From an uncultured Aquimarina sp. (GTDB taxonomy: Bacteria; Bacteroidota; Bacteroidia; Flavobacteriales; Flavobacteriaceae): a stretch of DNA of 64,000 nucleotides. Positions 43,329-53,512 of this stretch are shown piece after piece; within the stretch, counting starts at the first letter, position 1; each line of letters starts with the position of its first letter. The stretch is taken from contig NZ_CANLOZ010000001.1 of the NCBI RefSeq assembly GCF_947492965.1, positions 867,975 through 931,974 on the forward strand. Reading direction: 5' to 3'. The position numbers and the translations under genes are program-made. The notes below the pieces were generated by a model. That model was given only the letters and a program-made list of their open reading frames with translations, was not told the origin of the DNA and did no database searches.

Positions 43329-44849
43329 ATGTTATTCGATACTCAAACGAACTTGACCGTTGATCAAAAAGTTGATCATTTTTTCGATGCGCAATCGAAA
43401 TATACTTACGAAAATTATATTCATAAGGCTTTACAATACGTAATGTCTTTCTTGGATAGAGATCATTTTTATCCGGGAGAAATATGTGATTTTGAGGAAA
43501 AAAAACACTTGTTGTCTTCTGATAATAATGAAACACTTTCGATTACTCAGGCATTAGAAGAAATCAAGGAATTGTATTTAGATCATACCATTGCTTTTCA
43601 TCATCCTAGTTATGTAGCACATTTAAATTGTCCTGTCTTGCTTCCTGCTTTAATAGGAGATTTGATAGCTTCTTCAGTAAATACTGCAATTGAAACCTGG
43701 GATCAGAGTATTTCCGCAACTTATATAGAACAGGAAATGATTCGATGGATTTGTAATAAAATGAATTTACCTTCTACATCAGACGGAGTGTTTACTAGCG
43801 GTGGTACACAGTCTAACTTCATGGCATTATTGATTGCTAGAGATGATTATGCTTTTAGGCATTTCGGACTGAATCTAAAAGAGAATGGTTGGTCTGATGA
43901 GGTATCTAAGTTTCGATTTTTTTGTTCGGATAAAGCACATTTTAGCATTAAAAAGAATGCTGCATTAATGGGAATGGGATATGACGCAGTAATTCCAGTG
44001 AGTACTGATGAGAAAATGAAGATGAAACCAGAAGCATTAGTACAGGCAATTGAAAAGGAAAAACAATTAGGAAATATACCTGTAGCAGTTGTAGCAACAG
44101 TAGGAACTACTGATTTTGGAAGTTTTGACCCGATTGATATCATTGCCAAAATTGCCAAAGAATATGATATATGGTTTCATGTAGATGGAGCCTATGGCGG
44201 TAGCTATGTGTTAACCGAAACGCATCGCCATCTTCTAAAGGGAATAGAACATGCAAATTCTGTAACTATAGATTTTCATAAAACCATGTTTCAGCCAGTT
44301 TGTTCCAGTACCTTTTTAGTAAATGACACGAAATATTTTAAATATGTTTCTTACTACGCAGATTATCTAAATCCATTAGAGCATAGAGATTTGGAATGTC
44401 CAAATCTGATAGAAAAGTCTATTCAAACAACTAGAAGATTTGATGCGCTGAAACTTTGGTTTACCCTAAAGATGACAGGCGAGAAAAACATTGGAGCTTT
44501 TCTAGAAAAAGTACATTATCTGGCACTCGATCTCTATTACAGTATTAAGGATGACCCATATTTTGAGCTTATCCATAAACCAGAACTAAGCACATTGGTA
44601 TTTAGATTTAAGGATGTTAAAATAGAGTCAGATCATGTTCATGATACAATCAATTTACATATAAAAAACACCTTATTTAAATCAGGTCAGGCTTCTGTAG
44701 CAAGTACAAAATTTGACCAGAAAATCTATTTGAAGTTTACATTATTAAATCCGAAAAGTACCATTGATGATCTGTTGTATATCATTAAAATGATTAAGGA
44801 AACAGGACTGAGTTACCTAGCAGAAAAGTCATCATTAATTGAAAAGTAA
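43329..44849 (+). CDS. PLP-dependent diamine-forming decarboxylase (DesA/BibA-type)
   Basis: A 506-residue group II PLP decarboxylase. HPSYVAHLNCP, FTSGGTQSNFMAL, VATVGTTDFGSFDPI and FHVDGAYGG lead to DFHKTMFQP, where Lys318 forms the internal aldimine. Enzymes of this group that head NIS siderophore operons decarboxylate lysine (or ornithine) to cadaverine (or putrescine). The N-hydroxylase and acyltransferase-synthetase genes downstream fit that first step. Lysine versus ornithine, or 2,4-diaminobutyrate, cannot be settled here. It is first gene of the operon, directly behind a -7 box and an AraC-type operator. Confidence 0.88.
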   Translation: MLFDTQTNLTVDQKVDHFFDAQSKYTYENYIHKALQYVMSFLDRDHFYPGEICDFEEKKHLLSSDNNETLSITQALEEIKELYLDHTIAFHHPSYVAHLNCPVLLPALIGDLIASSVNTAIETWDQSISATYIEQEMIRWICNKMNLPSTSDGVFTSGGTQSNFMALLIARDDYAFRHFGLNLKENGWSDEVSKFRFFCSDKAHFSIKKNAALMGMGYDAVIPVSTDEKMKMKPEALVQAIEKEKQLGNIPVAVVATVGTTDFGSFDPIDIIAKIAKEYDIWFHVDGAYGGSYVLTETHRHLLKGIEHANSVTIDFHKTMFQPVCSSTFLVNDTKYFKYVSYYADYLNPLEHRDLECPNLIEKSIQTTRRFDALKLWFTLKMTGEKNIGAFLEKVHYLALDLYYSIKDDPYFELIHKPELSTLVFRFKDVKIESDHVHDTINLHIKNTLFKSGQASVASTKFDQKIYLKFTLLNPKSTIDDLLYIIKMIKETGLSYLAEKSSLIEK

Positions 44850-44850
44850 C

Positions 44851-46188
44851 ATGAAGAACGAAGGAAAGATATTTGATTTTATAGCCGTTGGAGTAGGTCC
44901 TATGAATTTAGGTTTGGCATGTTTAACAGATCCTATTTCTGAATTGGATGGTTTGTTTCTTGATAAAAAAGAACAATTTGATTGGCATCCAGGAATGATG
45001 CTTCAGGATACTACATTGCAGATTCCTTTTATGGCAGATTTGGTAACCTTAGCAGATCCAACCAATCCTTTTAGTTTTCTAAATTATATCAAAGAGCAGG
45101 GTAGAATCTACTCGTTTTATATTCGTGAAAACTTTTTGATGTTACGAAAAGAATACAATCAATATTGTCAATGGGCGATAGGTAAATTATCAAATGTTCA
45201 GTTTTCAACAGAAGTATTAGAAATTGCATATAGCGAAAAAGAAAAATGTTATACCGTATTTTCTAAATGCACAAAGACAAACGGTAGAAAAGTTTTCAAA
45301 ACCAAAAGAATCGTATTAGGTACGGGCACTAGTCCTTACGTTCCAGATTGTTGTAAGACTTTAAAAAATGAAGCGATTCATTCTAGTGCATACCTTCCAA
45401 ATAAAGAAAAATTACAGTCCAAAAAAAAGATAACAGTTCTTGGCAGTGGGCAGAGTGCAGCTGAGATTTTTTATGATTTGTTACAGGAAATTGATGATAA
45501 AGGTTATGAGTTAAATTGGATTACAAGATCGCCTAGATTTTTCCCGTTGGAATATTCCAAATTAACCTTAGAAATGACTTCTCCAGAGTATGTAGATTAT
45601 TTCTATAATCTATCAGGTGCTAAGCGTAATCAATTGATTAAAAATCAAAAGCACTTATATAAAGGAATCAATCAGGATCTTATTGCAGCTATTTTTGATA
45701 TGATCTATACCAAGAGAGTTGTAGGAGGTAATATTAACATCAATCTACGTACTAATTCTGAGTTAAAACGTGCTGTTTATGATGATACATTAGGTAAGTT
45801 TTATGTAGAAATACATCAACACGAACAGGATAAGTACTATAAACATACTACAGAAGGATTAGTACTTGCGACAGGATATCAGTATCAATTACCACAATTT
45901 ATAGAGGGTATTAAGGATCGAATTCGATGGGATGAACAGGGAAGATATGATGTACATCGTAATTATGCTATTGATCAAGAAGGACGCGAAATCTTTGTGC
46001 AAAATGCGGAGTTACACACCCATGGTTTTGTTACTCCAGATTTAGGTATGGCTGCGTATCGCAATTCTTATATTATCAAAGAACTTACAGGGACAGACTA
46101 TTACCCGATTGAAAAAAGAATTGCATTCCAACAATTTGAGGTTACAGAAGACGAAGAAATTATAATGGAAAGATCATTGTTATCGTAA
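44851..46188 (+). CDS. FAD/NADPH-dependent diamine N-hydroxylase (IucD/DesB-like)
   Basis: A ~445-residue flavin N-monooxygenase of the lysine/ornithine hydroxylase family: GVGPMNLGLAC (FAD-binding GxGPxN), WHPGMMLQDTTLQIPFMADL, VLGSGQSAAEIF (NADPH-binding) and VLATGYQYQLP (the ATGY motif). It hydroxylates the terminal amine of cadaverine or putrescine, the first step towards a hydroxamate. The ATG at 44851 begins one base after the decarboxylase stop and is preferred over an in-frame TTG at 44839. Direct coupling to the decarboxylase is expected. Confidence 0.92.
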   Translation: MKNEGKIFDFIAVGVGPMNLGLACLTDPISELDGLFLDKKEQFDWHPGMMLQDTTLQIPFMADLVTLADPTNPFSFLNYIKEQGRIYSFYIRENFLMLRKEYNQYCQWAIGKLSNVQFSTEVLEIAYSEKEKCYTVFSKCTKTNGRKVFKTKRIVLGTGTSPYVPDCCKTLKNEAIHSSAYLPNKEKLQSKKKITVLGSGQSAAEIFYDLLQEIDDKGYELNWITRSPRFFPLEYSKLTLEMTSPEYVDYFYNLSGAKRNQLIKNQKHLYKGINQDLIAAIFDMIYTKRVVGGNININLRTNSELKRAVYDDTLGKFYVEIHQHEQDKYYKHTTEGLVLATGYQYQLPQFIEGIKDRIRWDEQGRYDVHRNYAIDQEGREIFVQNAELHTHGFVTPDLGMAAYRNSYIIKELTGTDYYPIEKRIAFQQFEVTEDEEIIMERSLLS

Positions 46189-46199
46189 ACTATAATAAG

Positions 46200-47384
46200 A
46201 TGAAGAGTTTCTTAATCATAATGACATTAGTAGCCGTGGTCAGTGATTATTTATTACATCCGTTTTATCCGCAGTTTTTTGAAGTTCGGTTTGGAGTTAA
46301 AAATCCAGAGCAGGTAGGATATTATTTTGCAGCGATTTGTTTTATGGTGATGATCGCATTTCCGTTCTGGGCATATGTTTCAAAAAAAATAGCAGAGCTT
46401 CGTATTCTCGTATATACTCAATGTATTGCCGGAATTTTAGCACTCTGTTGTTATATCACTGATTCTTACATCAATTTCTGGATCATCTCGCTAGTGATGG
46501 TACTGTTTAAAGGTAGTTATTTATTAGTCTATCCGTATATCCTTAAAATTATTTCTAAAAAAGAGCATCCCACTACTATAGGGATATTATCAGTAGTGGT
46601 GCATCTTGGAGGTATATTAGGAGCAGTTATCGGTGGTGCCACAGTAGATTTTATAGACGCGAGTTATATATTTTTAATCATGGCACTTGGAGATTTTATC
46701 CAAATGGGAATGAGTGCTTTTTTATTAAAAAGTAAAAAATACGATACTGCTAAAATTTCTGAACCAGAAAATACTATTTCAGAAACCAAAAAGAAGGTGA
46801 ACCCAAATAGGTTTATTCTAAAAATTGGATTCATTACGATGATTCTATATTTCAGTGACTTTTTGATAAGACCTTTTTTTGTAAGCTATTGGGAAAGCAT
46901 ATCCTCACATGATTCCAAACTTACTTCTGGAATGATGTATGCAATCCCTGGATTCGTAGCCCTAATCGCTTTATGGATCAATACAAAAAGAGAACAATCT
47001 GATAGTCAGTTTGGAGCGATAATTCCAATACTAGTATTAGGGATTCTAGGGCTGTTGCTACAAGGAATCCCTGATACGACTACCACAATTATCGGTAGAA
47101 TTATTTATGGCTGGGCTATTTTTCAAGGAGTGGTAAAATTCGATGTATTGCTTTTCGAGTTAAGTACACCAGATTCTTATGCCATGGATTATAGTAAAGT
47201 TCACTTTTTTCAAAATTTGGGAGTATTACTGTCTTCTTTTTCTGTAGGTCTATTAGTAGAATATAACGGATTACAAATTCCATTTATAGTAGCGCTTGGT
47301 GGTTTTGTGATTACCTTATTATTGTACTATTTCATTTTTAAAACAGGTGTAAAACGGACTTCTGAATTACTCCTAAAATCATAA
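46200..47384 (+). CDS. MFS transporter, probable siderophore exporter
   Basis: A 394-residue inner-membrane protein with 11-12 hydrophobic segments and the two-bundle layout of the major facilitator superfamily (HLGGILGAVIGGATVDFID in the TM5 region, a polar central loop ~180-205). It lies 11 bases after the N-hydroxylase and 10 before the first NIS synthetase. Export of the finished hydroxamate siderophore is the likeliest role; import cannot be excluded. Confidence 0.85.
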   Translation: MKSFLIIMTLVAVVSDYLLHPFYPQFFEVRFGVKNPEQVGYYFAAICFMVMIAFPFWAYVSKKIAELRILVYTQCIAGILALCCYITDSYINFWIISLVMVLFKGSYLLVYPYILKIISKKEHPTTIGILSVVVHLGGILGAVIGGATVDFIDASYIFLIMALGDFIQMGMSAFLLKSKKYDTAKISEPENTISETKKKVNPNRFILKIGFITMILYFSDFLIRPFFVSYWESISSHDSKLTSGMMYAIPGFVALIALWINTKREQSDSQFGAIIPILVLGILGLLLQGIPDTTTTIIGRIIYGWAIFQGVVKFDVLLFELSTPDSYAMDYSKVHFFQNLGVLLSSFSVGLLVEYNGLQIPFIVALGGFVITLLLYYFIFKTGVKRTSELLLKS

Positions 47385-47394
47385 GATATTCTAA

Positions 47395-49839
47395 ATGGAA
47401 AAATTAGAAAACCATATTCAGCATTCATATCATAATATCTTTTCAAAATTCTTTTCAGATTTTGGAACGATAGAAATACGACCTTTCCGGTTATCTGAAG
47501 ATTCAGAAACTCTCCAAGAATGGGTAAATATGGATTATGCATTCTTTTGGGGAATGCAAGGATATACACTACAACAAGTAAGGCAAGAATATGCTCGATT
47601 GTTGGAGCCAGAACATTATGATGTCTTTGTAGGTGTATTTCAAGGGAAACCAGTTTTTGTATTAGAACGATATAACCCTAAAGAAGATATCATACATACG
47701 TTATATCCATCAAAACATGGAGATTGCGGGATTCATATTATTGTGGCTCCGCCACATGTTAAGATTCCAAATTTTACTTGGTATTTGTTCACTGCCATTA
47801 TGGAGTTTGTTTTTAAAGATCTCAACGTTGACAGAATACTAGTAGAACCCGATATCCGAAATAAAAAGATGTTTGCCCTATGTCAGCGCATAGGTTTTCA
47901 GTTAGATAAAATTATTGAACTCCCAAACAAAACTGCGCAACTCGCATTTTTAACAAGGGAATCATTTGAAAAAATGAAGTCAATTTCAAAAATAAATAAG
48001 AGAAGTGCTATGAATACATTAGACAATGCCGTTTCACCCCAACAATCAATAGCTCACTTACAACCAGAAGTATGGAATAAAGTGAATACTCTTTTTGTAA
48101 CGAAAGCCATTACAGAATTTAGCCATGAACTTCTGATACAACCTGTTGTTTTAGAACAGTTAAAAAATGGCTGGAATAGTTATATATTGAAAACAGACAA
48201 TCCTACCATACAATACCAGTTTAATGCAAAACCACTCGCATTAAATCACCTTTGGATCCGTTCAGAGTCCATTAAAAAATATGATGAGAGCGAATCTGTT
48301 AGTATCGATGGTATTCTGTTTATTAAAGAATTTAGAAAACAATTGGGTATAAAAGATACTCAAATGCCAATATATCTTGAAGAAATCATAAGTACGCTGT
48401 ACGGAAGCGCATTTAAATTTTTAAAAGGAAATCCAACTTCAGAAGAGCTTGCTACCTCAGATTTTCAAACTATCGAACAGTCCATGACCGAGGGGCATCC
48501 TGGTTTTGTCGCTAATAATGGGCGTATTGGTTTTGATAGTAGTGATTTTAGGTCGTACGCTCCTGAAGCTGGAAATTCTTTTTCATTACTTTGGTTAGCA
48601 GGTCATAAAAGTAGAGCGGTGTATGCAGGAATACACGCATTACCCTACGAAACTCTCATACAACAAGAGTTAGATGCGGATACCATCCGAGTATTTAAAG
48701 AAACAATACAAAACAAAGGTTTTGATCCTGATGAATATTTCTTCATTCCGATGCACCCTTGGCAATGGTTTAATAAGTTAGCCAATATATTTTCACCAGA
48801 GATTGCAACAGGAAATTTAATTTGTTTAGGATACGGTCCAGATCAATATCTAGCACAGCAATCCATTAGAACCTTATTTAATAATACCAATCCCCAAAAG
48901 TTCTATACCAAAACAGCACTTTCCATTTTAAACATGGGATTCATGAGAGGACTTCCTTTATATTATTTGGGTACAGCTCCTAAAATGGCAGTTTGGTTAG
49001 AAGAGTTGTTATATGAAGATCCATATATTCAGGAAACCGGTTTTAGAATGCTAAGTGAAATTGCTTCTGTAAGTTATGTAAACCCTTATTTCGAAGAATT
49101 TGGACCACACAATGATTACAATAAAATGCTAGCATCGCTTTGGCGAGAAAGTCCAGCGGCAAATATTACAGAAAAGCAACAAGCCATGACCATGGCAGCT
49201 TTCCTACATGTCGATCACATAGGGGAAGCATTACTGCCAAAGATTATTCAAAAGTCTGGATTGTCAATCGGAGGATGGCTAGAAAAGTATTTGAAAGCGT
49301 ATTTAAGTCCATTACTACATTGTTTTTATCATTTCGATTTAGTGTTCATGCCGCATGGAGAGAATATTATCATGGTTTTAGAAGATCATATTCCTGTAAA
49401 GGCATTTTTAAAAGATATTACAGAAGAAGCCTGCATTTTAAGCCCAGATGTAATACTGCCAGATCATTTGAAACGTATGTACGCTCCAGTACCTGAAGAT
49501 GTGAAACTGTTATCTGTTTTTACAGATATATTCGATGGTTTTTTCAGGTTCATGTCACAAATATTAGAAGCGCATGCTGATTTCGAGGAAACAGAATTTT
49601 GGAAAGTTGTTGCTCAAGTAATTCAGGAATATCAGGATCGGTATCCAGAAAAAGAAGCTAAGTTTCAGCAATATGACTTGTTCGCTCCAGAGTTTCACTT
49701 ATCCTGTTTGAATAGATTACAACTAAACAATCATAAACAGATGATTGATTTAGATGATCCTGTTGCCTTGCTTCAGTTTGCTGGTAAATTGAAAAATCCA
49801 ATTGCAGCCTACAGAAAAGATTTAGTTAATGTCATCTGA
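47395..49839 (+). CDS. GNAT acyltransferase-NIS synthetase fusion, copy 1 (BibC-like)
   Basis: An 814-residue two-domain protein. Residues ~20-200 are an IucB/DesC-type GNAT acyltransferase (FGTIEIRPFRLSED, GDCGIHIIVAPP, LVEPDIRNKKMFALCQRIGFQ). Residues ~215-810 are an IucA/IucC NIS synthetase (QSMTEGHPGFVANNGRIGF, PMHPWQWF, QQSIRTL, YTKTALSILNMGFMRGL, FMPHGENIIMVLEDHIPVKAFLKDI). The first domain would acylate (for example succinylate) the hydroxydiamine; the second adenylates the carboxylate and joins or cyclises units. The same fusion is described for BibC of bisucaberin biosynthesis. It is followed, with an 11-base overlap, by a paralogue of identical layout. Confidence 0.9.
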   Translation: MEKLENHIQHSYHNIFSKFFSDFGTIEIRPFRLSEDSETLQEWVNMDYAFFWGMQGYTLQQVRQEYARLLEPEHYDVFVGVFQGKPVFVLERYNPKEDIIHTLYPSKHGDCGIHIIVAPPHVKIPNFTWYLFTAIMEFVFKDLNVDRILVEPDIRNKKMFALCQRIGFQLDKIIELPNKTAQLAFLTRESFEKMKSISKINKRSAMNTLDNAVSPQQSIAHLQPEVWNKVNTLFVTKAITEFSHELLIQPVVLEQLKNGWNSYILKTDNPTIQYQFNAKPLALNHLWIRSESIKKYDESESVSIDGILFIKEFRKQLGIKDTQMPIYLEEIISTLYGSAFKFLKGNPTSEELATSDFQTIEQSMTEGHPGFVANNGRIGFDSSDFRSYAPEAGNSFSLLWLAGHKSRAVYAGIHALPYETLIQQELDADTIRVFKETIQNKGFDPDEYFFIPMHPWQWFNKLANIFSPEIATGNLICLGYGPDQYLAQQSIRTLFNNTNPQKFYTKTALSILNMGFMRGLPLYYLGTAPKMAVWLEELLYEDPYIQETGFRMLSEIASVSYVNPYFEEFGPHNDYNKMLASLWRESPAANITEKQQAMTMAAFLHVDHIGEALLPKIIQKSGLSIGGWLEKYLKAYLSPLLHCFYHFDLVFMPHGENIIMVLEDHIPVKAFLKDITEEACILSPDVILPDHLKRMYAPVPEDVKLLSVFTDIFDGFFRFMSQILEAHADFEETEFWKVVAQVIQEYQDRYPEKEAKFQQYDLFAPEFHLSCLNRLQLNNHKQMIDLDDPVALLQFAGKLKNPIAAYRKDLVNVI

Positions 49840-52300
49840 TAATTCACTTCATATTATGAATAATATAGGAGCCATTCAAAATATCGTGTTCTCTAGGACG
49901 ATAGAAAATTTTGGAACTATACATCTACGTTATTTAGATTTTGATAGCGACATTCATACGATCCATCAATGGGTGACGAATCCCTATGCCAAGTATTGGG
50001 GAATGCTGGATAGTACATTGGCTGAAGTTCAGTCGGAATATGAAACACTGGTTTCCAGAAAGGACTATGATGTGTTTGTAGGTTTTTATAATGGAGTTCC
50101 TATCTTTTTAATGGAAAAATACAAAGCATCTACCGATCGAGTTGCAGAATACTATACTGCTAAAAATACAGATTATGGAATGCACATTTTGGTTGCACCC
50201 TCAGAAGAAAGGATTACAGGATTTACTTGGAATGTTTTTAGTACGGTGCTTGAATATTTTTTTCAATTACCCGAAGTGGAAAGAGTAGTTGTGGAACCAG
50301 ATGTCAGAAATGAAAAGATTCATAGACTTAATAAGAAAGCAGGGTTTGTTTATCAAAAAGAAATAGAATTGCCTGAAAAAACTGCCGCCTTAGCTTTTTG
50401 CGTAGCAGAAGATTATGAAATAGCGAAAAAAGCTCTGCACGAAAATAATAATCTAATGACCAACTTACATACCAACCAACTAGAAACCTCAGATACTCAC
50501 CTTAATCCAACTACTTGGACTAAAGTAAACAGCGCTTTAGTGGCCAAAGCGATTAGTGAATTTGTCCACGAATTACTTTTAAAACCAGTTAAGCAAACTA
50601 ATCATAGTCAACTCAATACTTATCAACTGCAAGCTGATAATCCATCTATTGTTTATGAATTTAAAGCCAAAATATACGCACTAGATCATTGGGATGTGGA
50701 TGCACAATCTATCATTAAGAAAGTAAATCATAAATCAGTGCCTATTGATGCATTAAAATTTGTAGTAGACTTTGTATATACCTTAGAAATACCAAAACAC
50801 CTGTTACCAGTATACTTAGAAGAAATTTCTAGTACACTTTCGAGTGCTGCTTATAAAGAAGTGAATAGTACTTTTTCTGCTAAAGAATTGGTCAATAATT
50901 CCTTTCAAGTTATCGAACATGCGATGACAGAAGGCCACCCTTGTTTTGTAGCTAATAATGGTAGAATAGGTTTTGATCATCAGGATTATCTGCAATACTC
51001 TCCAGAAGCAGATACACCTTTTAAAATCTATTGGATAGCGGGGCATAAGAGTAAAACTACTTTTACCTCAGTAGATTCATACGAGTATAAAACTTTTATA
51101 AAAGAAGAACTTGGAACACAATTAATAGCAAAATTTAATACCAAATTAGAGTCTTTAGGATTAGATACAAGCTCTTTTATTTTTATTCCTGTGCATCCAT
51201 GGCAATGGAATAATAAGATACTTCAAGTATTTGCTGCAGATATAGCAAATCAAAATTTGGTGTTTTTAGGTGAAGGAGAGGATTATTTTTCTGCACAACA
51301 ATCTATCAGGACACTGTATAACAAAAGTAATCCTGAAAAGATGTATACCAAAACGGCCTTATCAATCTTAAATATGGGGTTTATGCGTGGACTTTCGCCT
51401 TCTTACATGCAAAGCACACCGCATATAACCACTTGGATAACTGATTTGTTGGAGAAAGACCAATATTTAGAAAAACAGGGTTTCACAATGCTAGGTGAAG
51501 TAGCTACCGTAGGTTTTCAAAATACCTATTATGAATTATTAGGCAAAACAAATGCCCATAATAAAATGTTATCTGCTTTATGGCGAGAAAGTCCGCATAG
51601 CAAAATACACGAGAATCAACAATTAATGACTATGGCAGCGTTACTTCATAAGGATTCGCTAGGCAACTCTTTAATTGTTGCATTGATCAATGCTGCTTCT
51701 TGTGAGGTTAACCTTTGGGTCAGAAAATATTTAAGTGCTTATCTGTCGCCTTTATTACACTGTTTTTATGAATATGGTTTCGTTTTTATGCCTCATGGCG
51801 AAAACATTATTATGGTATTAGAAAATCATCTTCCTGTAAAAATTTTGATGAAAGATATCACAGAAGAAGTTATTGTTTTTAACCCAGAATTGGAATTGCC
51901 TAATAAGGTAAAACGATTGTATACCGAGACTTCTGATAAGATGAAAATCTTAAGCATTTTTACAGATGTCTTTGATTGCTTTTTTAGGTTTTTGGCTCCT
52001 ATTTTGGAAAAAGAGTTATCATTTCTAGAAGAAGATTTTTGGAAAGAAGTTGCATTATGTATTCATTCTTATCAGCAGGAACATCCAGAATTACAATCCA
52101 AGTTTGATAGGTATGATCTTTTTGTACCAGAATTTGATAGGTGTTGTCTCAATAGATTACAGCTTAAAAACACGCAACAAATGCTAAATCTTGCAGATCC
52201 AATGGCAAGTTTAATCTTAGAAGGAACCTTAGAAAATCCCATAGCTCAGTTTAAGAACATAGATCACTTAAGGGGTAAAGAAGAAGTTGCTATAGTGTAA
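49829..52300 (+). CDS. GNAT acyltransferase-NIS synthetase fusion, copy 2 (BibC-like)
   Basis: An 823-residue paralogue of the preceding protein with the same order: GNAT domain (~22-205; FGTIHLRYLDFD, YGMHILVAPSEE, VVEPDVRNEKIHRLNKKAGF) and NIS synthetase (~225-810; AMTEGHPCFVANNGRIGF, PVHPWQWN, QQSIRTL, YTKTALSILNMGFMRGL, FMPHGENIIMVLENHLPVKILMKDI). All motif regions look intact in both copies, so neither is an obvious pseudogene. The ATG at 49829 overlaps the previous stop; an in-frame ATG at 49856 is an alternative. The two enzymes may act at different steps (dimer versus trimer or cyclisation) or on different acyl groups. Confidence 0.9.
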   Translation: MSSDNSLHIMNNIGAIQNIVFSRTIENFGTIHLRYLDFDSDIHTIHQWVTNPYAKYWGMLDSTLAEVQSEYETLVSRKDYDVFVGFYNGVPIFLMEKYKASTDRVAEYYTAKNTDYGMHILVAPSEERITGFTWNVFSTVLEYFFQLPEVERVVVEPDVRNEKIHRLNKKAGFVYQKEIELPEKTAALAFCVAEDYEIAKKALHENNNLMTNLHTNQLETSDTHLNPTTWTKVNSALVAKAISEFVHELLLKPVKQTNHSQLNTYQLQADNPSIVYEFKAKIYALDHWDVDAQSIIKKVNHKSVPIDALKFVVDFVYTLEIPKHLLPVYLEEISSTLSSAAYKEVNSTFSAKELVNNSFQVIEHAMTEGHPCFVANNGRIGFDHQDYLQYSPEADTPFKIYWIAGHKSKTTFTSVDSYEYKTFIKEELGTQLIAKFNTKLESLGLDTSSFIFIPVHPWQWNNKILQVFAADIANQNLVFLGEGEDYFSAQQSIRTLYNKSNPEKMYTKTALSILNMGFMRGLSPSYMQSTPHITTWITDLLEKDQYLEKQGFTMLGEVATVGFQNTYYELLGKTNAHNKMLSALWRESPHSKIHENQQLMTMAALLHKDSLGNSLIVALINAASCEVNLWVRKYLSAYLSPLLHCFYEYGFVFMPHGENIIMVLENHLPVKILMKDITEEVIVFNPELELPNKVKRLYTETSDKMKILSIFTDVFDCFFRFLAPILEKELSFLEEDFWKEVALCIHSYQQEHPELQSKFDRYDLFVPEFDRCCLNRLQLKNTQQMLNLADPMASLILEGTLENPIAQFKNIDHLRGKEEVAIV

Positions 52301-52348
52301 CCCATTTTAATGTATTTAAAATTTTAACAGAAATCCAAACAAACTACC

Positions 52349-53479
52349 ATGGAACTACAAAAAAAGACATCACAAGCGACACTAAAAAACAATAGGATTT
52401 TAGCTATTGATTTTGGGAGAGGATTTAGTGTAATTGCCATGATAATGGTACATACCTTATGGATTCATGCTCAACAAAATGTTCAGTCAGATACTTTTTT
52501 AGGGCATTTTATTCATTTTGTAGGAAGAGGTACACCAGTTTTTCTAATAACGATGGGTGTGTCTTTTATGATCTCTAGAAATCAGAGTATTCAAAGTGCA
52601 GTGAAACGTGGAATATTAATTCTTGGAGTAGCTTATTTAATGAATTTTCTAAAGTTTCTTGTTCCCATTTTGATTGGACTTATGCCAGATAGTTTTATAG
52701 CTGCATATGGATGGGAAAATCCCTTGGATATTGAAAAATATATGTATCTCTTACTAACAGGCGATATCTTACAATTAGCAGGAATATCCTTATTGATATT
52801 GGCATTTGTAAGAGCTTATCTTAAAAATAAATTTTTGATTTTAGGATTGGCCATTATAATCGCCTTTTTGTCTGTAGAATTAAGAGAGTTTCAATCAGGA
52901 ATAGTAGGATTAAGCTATATTACTCAATTGTTGTGGAGTGATGGATACTGGGTGTATTTCTCTGTATTTCCTTGGATTTCATTTATACTATTAGGAATGT
53001 TTTTTGGACAATGGTATATAGAAATGGACTATGATCAAAATAAGTTATTTAAGAGAATGTTTATAGGCGGTATCATCTGCATACTCGTTGGAGCGCCTTT
53101 AGTGTTTATAAGTGAAGAGTATCATTTCAATGATTTTTTCCATTTAGGACCAGGAGGTGTTATTTACCTTGCAGGATGGAACTTTGCGGTATTGTCTTTA
53201 TTTCATTGGTTGCTTGCAAAAACTAAAAACAATTGGGTATATAGAACCTTTTATTATTGTAGTAAGCATGTTACCTCATTATATGTGATTCAATGGGTTT
53301 TAATTTGTTGGGGGATGATATTTTTTGGTTTTCAAAGTATGAATGAATTGGATACAATTCTATTAATGCCATTGTTTATAGGGCTAACATTTATGATACA
53401 TTTCATTTTTATCAAATTGAAAAAAAGTCTTACATCTAATAGGTATTTTTTTAAACAAAAATTATCCGTAGAAAGTTAG
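52349..53479 (+). CDS. membrane acyltransferase-like protein (DUF1624/HGSNAT-type)
   Basis: A 376-residue integral membrane protein with about ten hydrophobic segments. It begins with RILAIDFGRGFSVIAMIMVHTLW, the signature of DUF1624/heparan-glucosaminide acetyltransferase-like and YeiB-like proteins (an Arg-x-x-Asp-x-x-Arg-Gly pattern plus a conserved His). Such proteins transfer acyl groups across membranes or are uncharacterised. It is 48 bases behind the second NIS synthetase and last in the operon, so acylation or transport of the siderophore is conceivable; no direct evidence. Confidence 0.75.
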   Translation: MELQKKTSQATLKNNRILAIDFGRGFSVIAMIMVHTLWIHAQQNVQSDTFLGHFIHFVGRGTPVFLITMGVSFMISRNQSIQSAVKRGILILGVAYLMNFLKFLVPILIGLMPDSFIAAYGWENPLDIEKYMYLLLTGDILQLAGISLLILAFVRAYLKNKFLILGLAIIIAFLSVELREFQSGIVGLSYITQLLWSDGYWVYFSVFPWISFILLGMFFGQWYIEMDYDQNKLFKRMFIGGIICILVGAPLVFISEEYHFNDFFHLGPGGVIYLAGWNFAVLSLFHWLLAKTKNNWVYRTFYYCSKHVTSLYVIQWVLICWGMIFFGFQSMNELDTILLMPLFIGLTFMIHFIFIKLKKSLTSNRYFFKQKLSVES

Positions 53480-53512
53480 TAATTTAGGAAAAGTGTAAGG
53501 ATAGAATAATAG

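Noticed and set aside
49140..49496. 118-codon open frame inside the first NIS synthetase gene
   Set aside because: Overlaps conserved synthetase motifs in another frame; basic, low-complexity product; a shadow frame.
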